The notes under the pieces: model-generated
The model's database searches: none
What the model was told of the DNA's origin: nothing
What the model saw: only the letters and a program-made list of their open reading frames with translations
Program-made: the position numbers and the translations under genes
DNA from: Cryptomeria japonica
Taxonomy: Eukaryota > Streptophyta > Pinopsida > Cupressales > Cupressaceae
DNA length: 64,000 nucleotides
Assembly: GCF_030272615.1 (NCBI RefSeq)
Contig: NC_081413.1
Coordinates: forward strand, 156,739,849 to 156,803,848
Direction: 5' to 3'
In this document: positions 10,109-22,176 of the stretch, piece by piece
Layout of the letters: each line of letters starts with the position of its first letter
Position numbering within the stretch: the stretch's first letter is position 1

Positions 10109-12483
10109 ATAAAAGTGGATATACCACTAAATTATATTAATAATTTTTAATCTTTTACAAGGTGTCTGGTTCAATGAGCACCGAAGGGAAAGAACCAACA
10201 AGAAAACCCTTCAGTATTGCTCCAAAATCACAAAGCCTACCTACCCATTACAAAGAGGCCACCTGGGCACATTTCACAATACCCCTCTCCATATTACATA
10301 ATCTTTACATCAGATACAAAAGAAGCTACCATAAAAGTCATACAAGAAGATAACAACAACATAATCTTCCTTTCAGATCAGTGTGAAGAACAACAACCAA
10401 TTACAACTGTAGAACAGTAAAAAAGGACATCCTCGAACCACCCCTAGCTACAAAGAACAATTCTCCAAACCATTTATTAGTATGAGACAAAGAACAAGAA
10501 ATGAAACCACTATAAGTGAGCCTGCCAAACTGAGAACCATGAGCAAACAAAGGATAATCCAGATAAGAAGGAGAACAGGATGCTGGAAACCCGATAGAAC
10601 CAAAATGAGGCCAAGCCAAAAGATTGCCCATAAAAAGAGCCAAGCAAGTAAAAGAGAAACAAGAAACCACCGCATATACCATATCACCTGCAATTTCCAA
10701 GAATTCGATGACAACTACCACATTCCAAGCCTCAAAAAAATCATTCACGTGAAGCAGATTGCACCCCCACCCACAAATATCATCTTAACATATGTGTAAG
10801 ACAACCAGAAGATGTGAACATGAAAAGTAAAAAAGCAATAAGAATAGAGAAAAACATAACCCGTATATAACCCATGCCAAGTGAGAGCTAGAACATCATA
10901 ACAACAACACCTTGAAGCGAAGCACGACAATGCACAGAAACTACAATAACCAACTCACCCAAAAATAATTACCAAGCCCACAATCCGAAGGAGTGATCAA
11001 TCAACAAAGATAAAGAGCACATCCAAACATATTTACCCAATCAAGCAACCAAGCTACGAACCATGATAAAGATAAATGCCAGAGAAACAATAATGATCAG
11101 CTGAAAAAAAAAAGTGAAGCGAAGCACGACATCACACATAAGCTGCAAAAACCAACTCACCCAAACATAATTACCAAGCCCATGATCCGTAGGAGTGATC
11201 AATCAAAAAAGATAAAGAGAACATCCCAACATGATTACCAAATCAATCATCCAAACTACAGACCATGATAAAGAGTAATGCCAAAGAACAGTAATGATCG
11301 ACTAAAAAAGAGCGTGTGAGAATATCATAATCCAGTAAATGACCAAATAAGCCTGATATGTCAGACAAAACAGATACCGCACAAATGAAACTCCATCACC
11401 ACCCTCGTTTGTAGAGAAAATACTTACCTTATATGCCATTAGCAAAAGGTTTACCACAAGATGAGACAAAACCCTCCCTAATGTAATACACATAAGAACA
11501 TCCACGACAAACAAGGTATGTGATGAAAGCATCAGACCGCAAACAAACATAAAGGGTACCACCAATCCAAAGAAATGAACAACTGGACAAAGTTCAGATT
11601 ACACATCGAGAAGAACAAGAAAACGCATGCCAGACCCTATCAAACTAGAGGCCCCTGAGCCCAAATGTCTACCAAAGAAGACTTAAAGAGAATGCTAATG
11701 CGAGAAGAGGGAATATCCATAGGGAAGACTTCCAAATATTCCATGCCCTCAATTGCAGCCTTATTAGCAAGAAAATCAACAATACAATTAATTTCCCTAT
11801 AACGATGAGAAATAGTAAAGGAACTAAAACACTTTAATTGAGCGAGAATTTGGTCTAAAAGGTATTGTAAGTGCCAGGAGACACATTTCTTATTGGAGAC
11901 CGAATGAAAAATCAACATTGAATCCCCTTCAATGACAATATCCTTAATGCTCAAAGAAATAGCTAAATCTAGACCGAATGCTAAAGCATAGAATTCAGCA
12001 GAATTGTTGGAGCCAACACCAATAAATTTACAAGCAGCTTTGACAATCTTCGAATTATGATAAAAAAGGACAGCTTCGATCCCAGATTTACTTGGATTAC
12101 CCTTGGCAGCCCCATCAAAATTTAATTTAAAAGAAAATTGCCGAGGAGGAGACCATTTAGCAAGCCTATGCTTGACAAGAGAGGATAAACCTAATGATAC
12201 AACCCCATGAGATGGAATGACTCGAAGAGCCTCCCATTTCCATGTCACCCTATTATCCCAGTGGAAAAAGGAACACAAATGTTCCAAATTTTTATAAATA
12301 TAAGAAAGCACCACTTCAGAAATGGAAGATTGAATCCTATCAAGCACATCCATCAATAAAGCAGATTTATGCTTGAAAATCCTAGAGTTCCTCTCAAGCT
12401 AGCTATTCCAAATAACAATTGATGGAGCAACAATCTAGAGACAGGAGTAAAATGAAGACGAATACAACAAAGGCCAAGCCAAA
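10073..12483 (-). mobile_element. 5'-truncated LINE (L1-type) with 13-bp target-site duplication
   Basis: The LINE retains the end of ORF2 (RNase H part) and about 1.5 kb of 3' sequence, ending at a (TA)n tract (10070-10106). It is bounded by CTAAAATGTATAT at 10060-10072 and the same bases at 12484 onward, the latter split by element B (CTAAAATGTATA at 12484-12495, continuing at 30635). A 13-bp TSD, 5' truncation and a simple-repeat tail fit target-primed reverse transcription. Several frames in the 3' part (10160-11560) look like chance ORFs. Confidence 0.75.
11640..12483 (-). pseudogene. C-terminal part of LINE ORF2 with RNase H domain
   Basis: The 238-codon open part (12356-11640) is a plant L1-type RNase H: the four acidic positions are visible in NFDGAAKG, NSAEFYALA, EGDSML and IVDFLANKA. 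Upstream in the same frame is a LERNSRIFK stretch, typical of the join between the zinc-binding end of RT and RNase H, preceded by a TAG at 12401-12399. RT and endonuclease are absent because of 5' truncation. Confidence 0.85.
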
Positions 12484-12641
12484 CTAAAATGTATATGTTA
12501 GTGAACAAATTTGTCCTTTCTTAAATTGATCAATTTAATCTAGAGACAGGAGTAAAATGAAGACGAATACAACAAAGGCCAAGCCAAACTAAAATGTATA
12601 TGTTAGTGAACAGATTTGTCCTTTCTTAAATTGATCAATTT
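12432..12641. repeat. 105-bp tandem duplication spanning the LINE/element B junction
   Basis: Units 12432-12536 and 12537-12641. Each contains the last LINE bases, the LINE TSD, the GTATA target and the first about 40 bp of the B LTR (TGTTAGTGAACA...). Because it includes both host and LTR, it must have arisen after B inserted. It makes a false second LTR start at 12496. Confidence 0.9.
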
Positions 12642-13169
12642 TAAACTCTGTTGCCTTCTTTTAAAGACAAGTGTTCCATTAAACAGTTGGGTAAGTGTTG
12701 TATAAACCACTTCCCTCTGAATTTTCCATAGGTACAGCTCCCTATTTCAGTTATTCAAGGAATAATTTAATTAATTTTATTTGAGAAGTAGCTTTTAACC
12801 TGAAAGCATGTAAGGCTGCCTACTTCATTCTTGGATGAGAGGCCAATATTTCACACATATTTCTAAGAAAAACAATCTTTCCAATATTTTCAATACAAGA
12901 GATGAAAGTAACTGAATCAAAGTTCAGAACACCATTCCCACAATTTCAATAAGGAACGAACAGATAAGAGAAACCGAATCTATTCTCAAATACAAATCTT
13001 TTCTAAAAGAAAACAAACACTCAAAGGAAGAAGTACCAGAAAAATAATAATTTTCTGCAATAGAAAGGTCATTACTATTATTTGATTAGATAAGCATATG
13101 CAAAGATATGTGTCTACACAGATTCAAAACCCACAGATTTTCCTTCTCCCAAAAACAGTATGATCTTTG

Positions 13170-13180
13170 TATATATATAT
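13170..13180 (-). promoter_or_regulatory. Candidate TATA region of the element B 3' LTR
   Basis: A short (TA)n run, read as TATATATATACAAAG on the minus strand, lies about 570 bp before the LTR end. It is my best candidate for the LTR core promoter. The same site in the 5' LTR copy has expanded to about 119 bp (26121-26239). Confidence 0.3.
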
Positions 13181-13514
13181 TCTTATGCGACAAAGGCATG
13201 ATAATACATCTATAAATCCTTTTCCATTGTAGATTTAAAAGTCCGATTCTTCCTTCCACAAAACATGAACTTTACAAAAACAGAGAAAAAAAAAAAAAAA
13301 ACTAACCCAAAATTTGTCACCAAAACTCACCCCTATTCTATCTATCTTTCCTTAATTTATAGTTTGTAGAACAGGGGAGGTCTCCCAGAAAACACGACCT
13401 CCCCCAAAATAGTTATGAAACCAACAAGATGTATTTTTGGGACAAATGTCCCGTAGTCTTTGCATAAACATGAGAAATTACAAAAATAAAGGAAACCGGA
13501 CCTGGATCAATGTA

Positions 13515-16500
13515 TTATGTCGCTTTCCCATCATCATCATCCTCTCTGCTTTCATGGGCGTCGTAGGCGGTTGTGAGTTCCTGAATAATAGATTGGTTCA
13601 GAACCTTTATCACATTGAGCTTTGCCTTCGCCGCCTCCTTATTCCACCGGTGCTTCACCATCTTTTCATCATGCTTCGGCAACTGATCATTTCCAATGAA
13701 GGTCATGGACTCAATCCTAGCCACCCTTGTTATATCTTCTGGAGTGAAATTACCCTTGGCTTTGATTTTCTCCATGTTTATTTGGAAAGCCCTGATTGCA
13801 TCCTGTGTGTTCAACCCGCAAATTCCCAATTGCCATTCATGGTCAGGGTTAACCACCTTGTTATCATTAAGTATACTACACTGGAGATCCTGGAGCTCAT
13901 AAAAAGAGGTCTTAGCATCAGAGATCACAGGCTTGAAGGTAAGCACCTGCCACATTATGGTTTTCTTCAGCACAAAGAGCTGACATTCATCCGCTACCAG
14001 TTTGATTGAGTGTTCCGTCAAAACCCTGGTAACTCCATATTCTTCTATTTTGGCGAACAAAGGCAAGATATTCTGCCACTTGTGTTCCTCTTTATCCCAC
14101 GGTATAAGCTGATTTTGAACTTCAACGATAAGACTCTGTATCTCATCACATAACTTCTGGGAGTCGGTGATATACTTCTCCCCGTCCTTGATTATTCCCT
14201 CAATCCATTTCTACATGGCTTCTGCAATACTCTTGGCCCCTTGAACTTGACTCATTAACTTTTTATTTTCTGGCGAAGTTGGGTCGAAGTTCTCTATAGC
14301 AAGAGATATTGGGAGTGCCCCAAACCAACCAATACTGTCGATGAACTAGGAAAGAACATTTATGTGTCGCTTTAGCTCTCTCTTTTCCCGCCCATCTTTC
14401 TCCGATCTGATGAGTATTTTCTTTGCCGATACCTGGAAGAAATGATTGTCTGAGTCTCTACTCATATTTCCCAATTCCACCTTCGTGATCTCAAAATCAT
14501 CGGGGCTAGCTTCCTTGTTTTCGTCCTTGGGTTTGTATGAGGCGATTTCAGTGACCCATTTTCCAGTTCCTTCATCATTGTCCAGGCGGGCGGCGGTTTT
14601 GAACCTTTTTGGCTTGGGGCTCTTCTCTGTGTACTTAACGACCATTTCTTGAATTGAAATAGTCACGGGAAGAAAATTCCGCTTTTTCTTCACCGAAGTG
14701 GTCAACCACTTAGGAGTTGCACTCGAACTAGTTGTTCCTTTGATCGCTTTGGAAGGTGGTGTCATAGCCATGGTCACCGTATGAGAATCCAGGGCATTAG
14801 CAACATCGCTATCCAAGTCTTCAACTTCAAATATTTGGGCATCAAGAATCGTATCTTTCACCCCTGTATCTTTTGCTTGATCCATCTTTCTTTGAGTGGC
14901 ACTTCGCGACCAGGTATGCCGAGGAGTACAGAAATCCAAAGCTGAATTAGACATATGTCTAAGCTAGGGCGACTTGTTATCTTTACCTGCATGAACAGGC
15001 ATAGAAGCATTGTTAGAAATACGATTTGGTGAACGTAGAGGAACCTCATTACTTCTCGCAGAATTAGACTTAATGCCTAGTTTCGCTGCTTTCTTCCTGG
15101 CAACCCATGCTGTGGTCCTTTCCAAAACTCCTTTGGTCCTTAACTGTATATTATCTTTCTCTTCCTTGTCCTAGTCAATTGGAGGCATTTCAATTTCTGC
15201 ACGGGCTAAGTATCCTGGTTAGAATAGCTCTAGATAGTCCTCTTCGAGCCCCTTAGTGTCCAACTTTACATATAATTAAACAACTTGTTCTAACACCATC
15301 CTCATATTTTCCTTTTTGAAAACTTCGAGCTCATCGCTACAGTCCTCCCAGAAGTTTTCCAATTGTGGCATTGGGAGGTAAGACATTAGACCAAGACTTT
15401 GGGCAAAACCCTTATTATCAAAACCTTTCCTTTCAGGATACAAGGAAAAGTTGAAATTCCTAAGATCTGCTCCAATACTCAAAGCATTGGACATCGAACT
15501 ACAGGACAACACACCCAATTGGATGGGAAAATGACCCTCCTATTTATCCCTGGGTTGTGCCTTTTTTATTACAGAAGTCAGTTGCCTACATATCTCCGCC
15601 AGAATAAAGCAATCTAAACAAAAATGAGGGAACTTTAAAGGCTCCTCTTCAAAACTGCCTATCCTTATGTAACAAAAGCATGGAAACTGGATATAGAAAC
15701 TTTCAAACCTCTTTATCAATGTTTGTGCATCCTCGAAGATCCTTTTGGCTTTCATATTCTTCAATTCATGGCACAAGTCACCCAGAAAAGCATTGTGCAC
15801 CCTTCTGAAATCCTGCAAGGCCTTATCCTTTTGCAGCATGGGATAGAACTCATACACAGGAACATCCTCCTCAGTAAGTTGTATTGGTATTCCAACTAAC
15901 TCCTTAACACACGCCAAACAATACAAGAGATATGAAGACATAAAGAAGTTCTACTTGAACTGTTTAGCCATACTTGGTTGTTCTGTCATTGAATCAACAA
16001 TCAATTCAGCCCAATCAAGATACTGCTTCCCTTCCAAAACCAGCTGCATGTAGCAATAAATCCAGTTGTTGAAGCTGTAAGCTTCAACAGACCCTCTGGC
16101 CCGGTGCAACAAAAGCATAACATCATGAATGTGAGGCAACATGTGATTCTATTAGGATTCTTGGGTAACCTGGAACCACCTCTTTGAGGGACCTTCAACC
16201 AGAATTTTTCTACGTTATTACGGTGTCCGATTCTGTCCGCGTTGAACTCGATGATTGACTGAGCAGGGGAAAAGTTGGAGAACTGGTAATCAGGTATCTT
16301 GAAGATGGAGGAAATTACTTCATGATTTATGGCCAGAAGGGTTTCACCATTGTCTCTCCTAATGGTCTCAGAGACTGGGTCGTATCTAGCGATACATTCC
16401 CGAATCAATTCTGGGCAAGGAATGGCTAGGGGAAAAGCTGTCGCTTCTATGAGACTATGAGACTGCTACTCAAAATCTCCACACCAAAAGATTTGTCAAT

Positions 16501-16623
16501 TCCCTTGAAAACCCTCTCTTTTAAAACCTCAATATTTTCCCCTTTAAGGTGAGTATCGCTAACTATGGGTTCAGTACATGCGAGGCTAAAAACATTCCCT
16601 AACAAATGCAGTGCGGACTTCAT
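13515..16623 (-). pseudogene. LTR-encoded protein of element B, 3' LTR copy (decayed)
   Basis: Homologous along its length to the copy at 29653-26573. ATG at 16623. An 8-bp duplication near 16465 and a 1-bp deletion near 16150 break the frame; from 16142 to 13515 it is one frame with TAG codons, e.g. in FK*NFF (about 15950), SP*LRH (about 14964), near 14345 and near 14214. Some stops of the other copy are CAG here, so the two copies together show which stops are recent. I recognise no known domain. The middle (about 15130-14400) is basic and low in complexity, the C-terminal third helical, and the last residues acidic (REDDDDGKAT). Confidence 0.8.
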
Positions 16624-17109
16624 AATTCAAAGCAATATGCCTTAATTGGTTGTAGCAAACCTTTCTATGAGAGAGAAAATGCAACTAAAAACTACTGGAG
16701 AGAACAAGAAAAGGACTCACCTTCACAGTTGAACAACCAGACGATGACTAGCAGCAAACAAGACTCCTATCCAGGGAAAACAAAAGAACAGCAGGGAGGA
16801 ACGAATACAGAGCACTAATAATCCTTCATAACTTATAGTGAGGGCAATGATGCAGAACCATTGAATGCAATAATTCTAATTGTTGGTCTGAGTGTGTTAA
16901 GTTTGTGGATTGGACCTCGCACACATGCATTGAATGCATGGCGGCATTTTTTAAGTAACCACTAGTTCCTGAAATGATTACTTACTTCGAAAAGCCAAGG
17001 ATTGACATTACTGAAGACATGGTTCACCTTCCACATATTTGGCAATAAATGCAGCATCAAATCATTTAACCCGTGGGACCCACCAACTTCGTACACATAT
17101 GAACATCCT

Positions 17110-17455
17110 GAATAGACTTCATTGGCGTTCAGGTAGTTCAAGATGTATGTCGCGCTCAAGGAAAATCTTTGCCGAGAAAATTAATTATGCCAAGTTGCTG
17201 ACCATTTGTGCTATATTGAACATGTTGAATACGTTTGAACCTCTTGAACTTGGTTCAATGAGTTCAATGCTCGGAGAGAAATGAAGTAACACATTACCAA
17301 ACAAGAAACTTTAAAAGAGCCACTGTAAGACACTTGAAGAAAATGTTAGTATGAAAACCTTCCCGAACACCTAGGTACCTATGGAACCTAAATGAACCTG
17401 TTGAACCTGGTTCAAGATAGTTCAACGTGTTCATAGAGTTCAACCAATTACTAAA
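17110..17455 (-). promoter_or_regulatory. TTGAAC/GTTCAA motif cluster in the element B 3' LTR
   Basis: About ten copies of TTGAAC or its complement GTTCAA occur in some 250 bp, with extensions such as TTGAACCTGGTTCAA forming inverted pairs. The cluster lies between the LTR start and the ATG of the LTR-encoded gene. The same arrangement is in the 5' LTR copy (30130-30480) and in both C LTRs. Confidence 0.5.
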
Positions 17456-17599
17456 ACTTGACCTTTTTGATTGAAAGATGATTTACAAACGTACTAAGGG
17501 CTTTAACCAAGGTGTTACAAGAAAGACAAGGACTCTGAATGGAATTTTTATTATTAGGATGACTCGCTCTTGTTATGAGGAATGAATAATGGAGTAACA

Positions 17600-17615
17600 T
17601 TGGCTCTGACTGGGG
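17600..17615 (-). promoter_or_regulatory. Probable PPT region of element B
   Basis: Minus strand reads CCCAGTCAGAGCCAA directly before the 3' LTR start. It is only moderately purine-rich. The homologous position in C reads CCCAGTCAAAGCTAA, so the sequence is conserved between families, which supports a role as plus-strand primer. Confidence 0.5.
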
Positions 17616-17756
17616 ATTGTATTTTATGAAGGGAAATGCAAAGAACTCCTAATGTTTGTTTTCGCACGACCAAAAACAAAAAGAGAAAAGGAAAAGGAGA
17701 GCCACAACTAATCAAACACCTAAGCTACTATATACTGAAACTCTCAACCGCAGGAC

Positions 17757-19260
17757 TTACAATTTGTAGAGTTTGAGATCTTGCTCATTGTAGGTATAGG
17801 GCATAACCATTCCATCGGCGTAGCTAAGTCTAAAAGTATTTTGTCCCACCACTTTGCAGATTTTGAAAGGGCCTTTCCATAATGAATCAAACTTGCCATG
17901 AGCACCCTTTGGCTCTTTCCTTTTATGCCATAAGAACACTTCATCTCCTTTTAGGAAACCTCTTGGCCGAGCCCTCATGTCCAAAATCCTCTTCACTCTG
18001 CTCTGATGCTCTGTGATTCTATCCACCAGCACCTCGCTCTCTTCTTCCAACTTCATCAGGTACATAACTCTTTTCTCCAAAGCATTCTGAAAGAAAGAAT
18101 CTTCTACTACTATCTGCAGCTTGGCTGCTGATAATTCCAGAGGTAAAGAAAGTTTTGCACTGACCCCATACACAAGCTCGAAAGGTGCCATTCCAATGGC
18201 CCTCTTGGGCGTGGTTCTATCTACCCACAAAGCTTCATATACCTTCTTATGCCAATTTCGAGCATTTTCATCAATCAACTTTTTCATGATGGCTATCAAG
18301 TTCTTGTTGGTAGACTCTACCAGTCCATTACCCTATGGAAAGTAATCAGAGGAATGCGAGAGAGTAATCCGATGCTCATAACAAAACATAGTTAACTCCT
18401 CAGAAGAGAAATATGATACGTTATCTGCAACAATCTTTTGGGGAACCCCGAAATGAACTAGGATGTAATCTTTAAGAAAACTACACACAACCTCTGAGTT
18501 TGCCTTTTTAGTGGGAATCGCTTCCACCCACTTGGTAAAGTAGTCAGTTGCTATCAAAATGTACATATGACCAGAATTGGAATGAGGGTTTATCAGCCCT
18601 ATGAAATCAATGCCCCACTGTTTGAAAGGTTCATCTACTACCAAAGGCCTTAAAGGCAGGGCCGCTAAATGTGGCTTACCGGAAAAGAGTTGGCATTTAT
18701 CACATTCCTTAACATAAATATATGCATCCCTAAACATGCCTGGCCAATAAAAATAATTTCTCAAAATTTTGAAAGCAGTGACGGACGATGAGAAGTGCCC
18801 CCCACAGGCTTCACCATGGTAAATCTCCAGAAGTTTTTGTTGTTGAGGTTTATCTACACACCTTAAGTATGTTCCATCCAAACCTTTCTTGTACAAAACA
18901 TCCCACCAAATTACATACTTAGAAGCCTTTAATTTAAGATTCCTTTGTTCTTTGGCTGGCAAATGACTTGGGCAGCTACCATAAGTCAAATAATAGGCCA
19001 CATCAGAGAACCAGGTATCGTGCAATCCAACCAAAAGAGTTAATGGTAATTTTGCTTCTGTTTCCATCTCATTTTCTGTTATTAACTTGCATAAGCCTTG
19101 TCCTTTGACTATCTTCGTAGGGTGAATATCTAAATCATATTCTTGAATTTTTGTTACCCAAGTTGCTCTTTTATTTAGTCCAACCTCTTATTGAGTTAAA
19201 ATGCTTTTCATTGCAAAGTCTGGAATAAAAACCAAAGAGTGAGAGTGCATAATATAATAC
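17757..19260 (-). pseudogene. pol (INT): Element B integrase
   Basis: One frame from the end of RNase H to the stop at 17757. Visible parts: HHCC zinc-binding region (HGEACGGHFSSS ... CDKC, near 18800-18680), core with first Asp in WGIDFIG, second Asp in VADNV (the usual Gly after Asn is Val), and catalytic Glu after a TAG in the P*GNGLVES stretch (about 18333). The C-terminal module has LWKGPFKI (GPY/F type) near 17870. Additional stops lie at about 19186-19266. The zinc-to-core spacing and GPF tail are standard for gypsy integrases. Not functional. Confidence 0.9.
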
Positions 19261-19265
19261 TAAAA

Positions 19266-20634
19266 CTATTTCACAGCCTTGACTACAACAAAGGCGTGTT
19301 TCTCCAAGAGTGAGTACTTAAGCTCATGCTTCTTGAGCGGAATACTCATGAATGCTATAGGTGCTTCGGCCCCAGATTCATCCAACTGTAACAGTATTCC
19401 AGACATCGTATGTTCTGAGGCGTAGTAGTAGAAAATGATGTCCTTTGTGAAATCCGGGTTAATGAGAGTAGGCACATTTGCAACTGAACCCTTGATTCTT
19501 TCAAAAGCTTCTTTGGCCTCTTCAGTCCATTTGAAAGGATGTTGTTCACTCAACAAGCTGATGATGTGTTTTGTAGTTCTGCAAACTCCGGAACGAATCT
19601 CCTTAAGAAATTCACTTGACCAAAGAAAGACCTTACTCCAGTTCGGTTTGAAGGTAAATTGAGACATTGAATTGCATTAACTCTCTCAGGATCAATCTTG
19701 ACTCCTTCCTTTGAAACAATATGTCCTAGCAATTTGCCCTCTGTGATGCAAAAAACTGATTTGTTTAGGTTCAGGGAGATTCCATGCTCTCGACAACGCT
19801 GCAGAACTGCCCTCAGATCTCTGAGATGGTTCTTCCTCTCTTTAGAAAATACCGTCAAGTCATCTAGGTAAACAACAATAATTCTATCCCAAAAATCTTT
19901 AAAAGAGGAATCCATAGCTCTTTGAAAGGTGGCTCCGACATTTATTAAACCGAAAGGCATACAGTTATATGCGAATGTTCCCCACGGAGTGATGAATGTT
20001 GTCTTGTGTTGTTCATGCTCTGCAACACTAATTTGATTGTAACCAGAAAAACCATCTAACATCGACATCATTTCTGACCTGGATACCATCTGCAGAATGT
20101 GATCCATATTGGGTAAAGCGTAGTTGTCCTTCAAACTTGCCTGATTCAAATACGGAAATCAACACAAATACGAATCTCCCCATTCTTCTTCCTTATGGGC
20201 ACAATGTTGGCTACCCAGGTAGAGTGATGAATTGGATATATGATTCTGGCCTTAAGCATTTTATCAACCTCTTTAAAAATTGCATCCGCCATTATGGGGT
20301 TGAAATTTCTCAATTTTTGTCTAAAGGGAGAGATGCCTGGCATCAACGGAATCTGATGCTGAAAGTGTCCATCTCTAAACTCCTTTAGATCATCATAGGA
20401 CCAAGTGAATGCATCAATGTATTGTTTCAGTAGTGTGCCAAGTATTCATTTTTCCTCTGGAGAACAACACTTGCCAATTATTACTTCTTTTGGGTTGGAT
20501 TCATCGCCCAGATTCATTTTCTCGCAACTTCCTTTCCCGTCATCCTTGGGGACTTTCTTGCCTATGAACGCATCATCTCTGGTGAAAAACCTCTCCAGAG
20601 TCACTAGCCCTTTTAGAAGTTTGTTGCCTTTGAG
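19266..20634 (-). pseudogene. pol (RT-RH): Element B reverse transcriptase and RNase H
   Basis: The first part (20634-20146) has the RT entry motifs FRQKLRNFNP and RICVDF. A 1-bp deletion near 20146 changes the frame into NQASLKDNYALP, FSGYNQ and the YLDD active site (about 19870). Another shift lies near 19600, after which RNase H runs to 19266 with the FYYYASEHTMSGILLQ region, the usual gypsy RNase H start. A TGA interrupts the N-terminal linker near 20450. The enzyme would copy element RNA into DNA; this copy cannot. Confidence 0.9.
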
Positions 20635-22164
20635 CTAAATAAAACTATTTGTGGGATCAACATCCGGGTCTGGACTAAACTCCTTGCAGTTATTTTCAAA
20701 ACCTTGAAAATATGATTGGGAGAATGACTGAACACATTCCAGAAAATCTTTGATCTGAGCATCTGCATCAAATACTTGCCAATGATTTACATTATCAGGG
20801 ACACTAGGCCTATAAATCATTTCAATCCTATATGAATTGTCCTTAAAGTCTGGATGTGGTAACAAAAGCGACGCCGAGATGGCCAACGAATCTGCCCTAC
20901 TGTTTTGATCCCTCAATATGGCTTTAATCGAGAAAGCACCAAAGAATTCTAACTCATCCCAAACCCTATTTCTATAATGTCTCAATCAGTCATTCTTAAC
21001 TGTATAGACATTTCTCACCTGTTTGACAATCAACTCTGCATCTCCTTTAACTTTGAGCAGTTTGATACCTTTACATCTGGCCTCATTTAATCCTAATAAC
21101 AATGCCTCATACTATGTAGTATTATTAGTATTCTTAAAATCCAACTTGAAAGAAAAAGGGAAAATATTACCATTGGGTGACAACAAAACTACCCCTGCTC
21201 CAGAGCCAGAGTTGGCGCAACTTCCATCGAACTCCCACTGCCACAATCCAGCAAGTTCATCAACTGCTTCTTCAGGTTCCCTTTCGCCAGGTGCAAGGAT
21301 GAGATAGTTTCCAAACTCGCATTCTTGAAACAAAATCTGGGCTTTAGGGTTATCCAAAGGAAAAACAGTGTACTTATTTTTTGACTCAGGTTCAAGCTTG
21401 AATTTTTGTTTTCCAAGAGGAATAATAGCTTCAGACCAGTCCATCTTGATTTCTCCTCCAAGGTCCTTACAAAAAGTTCTACTCAAGAGCATCCCATAAC
21501 TTGCGGGAATGTCAGCAACCAGGATAGTCAATTTTATTCTTTTATCAGGGCATGCTGCTAGCACTGCCTGGATGTCTTTTACCTATCCAATAAGAGGAAC
21601 CTCTTTCTCATCCATCGAAAAGCATCTCCCAAATGTTTTCGTGAGAGTTATACCTAAAGACCTAGCAACAGGTGAAGGCATTATGTTGTCTGATGCCCCT
21701 GAATCTATTATGCAATTGCTAAGCTTTTGACCATTTAGGAGAAGGGATATGTAGAAAGGTTCAGGTTTTAAAACCACAACCTCAAGCCCATTTTTAGCAT
21801 CATGAAAAGCACAGGGATCAGCCAAGTTAGCTAATGGGCACAAAATAGATGAAGATTCTTCAACAGCAATCAAATCACTATTCTCCACACATATGTGCAC
21901 CAAGGACTCCGAAGAAGAATCTCCTTTAACATATTTGACCAGCTTATCTAGTTCTTTTGGGTTCAGTTTCAAATACTCAGTAGTGGAAAGTTGAATACTA
22001 GAAGCTTTACAAAATTCAATGATGTCAAAGGAGGAGGAAGAGGAAGAGCTATTGTTATCTTCATGATTCCTTTGCAAAATCCTAACCTCAGGAGTCTTTG
22101 AATGAAATAAAAAGTTATTGTTTGGGAGATCTTTACCTTTGAAATTACCTCCAGAAGGGTTCAC
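20635..22164 (-). pseudogene. pol (PR-aRH): Element B aspartic protease followed directly by an RNase H domain
   Basis: Protease: IIDSGASDNIMP (about 21715-21680) is the catalytic DSG motif. A TAG at about 21583 interrupts it. In the same frame, about 130 codons on, a second type of RNase H starts: WEFDGSCANSGSGAGVVLL (about 21230), then YEALLLG (after a TAG near 21113), KGDAELIVKQV and RDQNSRADSLA, giving the four expected acidic residues D, E, D, D. This RVT_3-type RNase H lies BEFORE RT, whereas element A has it after the gypsy RNase H. The block ends at TAG 20637-20635, a position shared with element C. Confidence 0.85.
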
Positions 22165-22176
22165 AAAAGGAGAAGA

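Larger units (their letters stand above)
12601..17599 (-). repeat. 3' LTR of element B (about 5.0 kb)
   Basis: Matches 23698-30629 along its whole length apart from the nested solo LTR there. On the minus strand it starts TGTTACTCCATTATTC (17599) and ends TTCACTAACA (12601). About 1 kb of upstream sequence with TTGAAC motifs precedes a protein-coding frame of about 3.1 kb (16623-13515), followed by about 0.9 kb with a TATA-like run near 13170. That places the gene in the probable U3. Confidence 0.92.

Noticed and set aside
10401-10930. Hydrophobic minus-strand frames resembling membrane proteins
   Set aside because: They lie in the LINE 3' region, overlap in different frames and show no family match or conserved context.
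12496-12536. A second LTR start, suggesting two B-type insertions
   Set aside because: It is the first unit of the 105-bp tandem duplication that includes host sequence.
13437-14009. 190-codon plus-strand frame, and its counterpart at 26504-27028
   Set aside because: Antisense shadow of the LTR-encoded gene; it has no motif, and the minus frame is the one conserved in element C.
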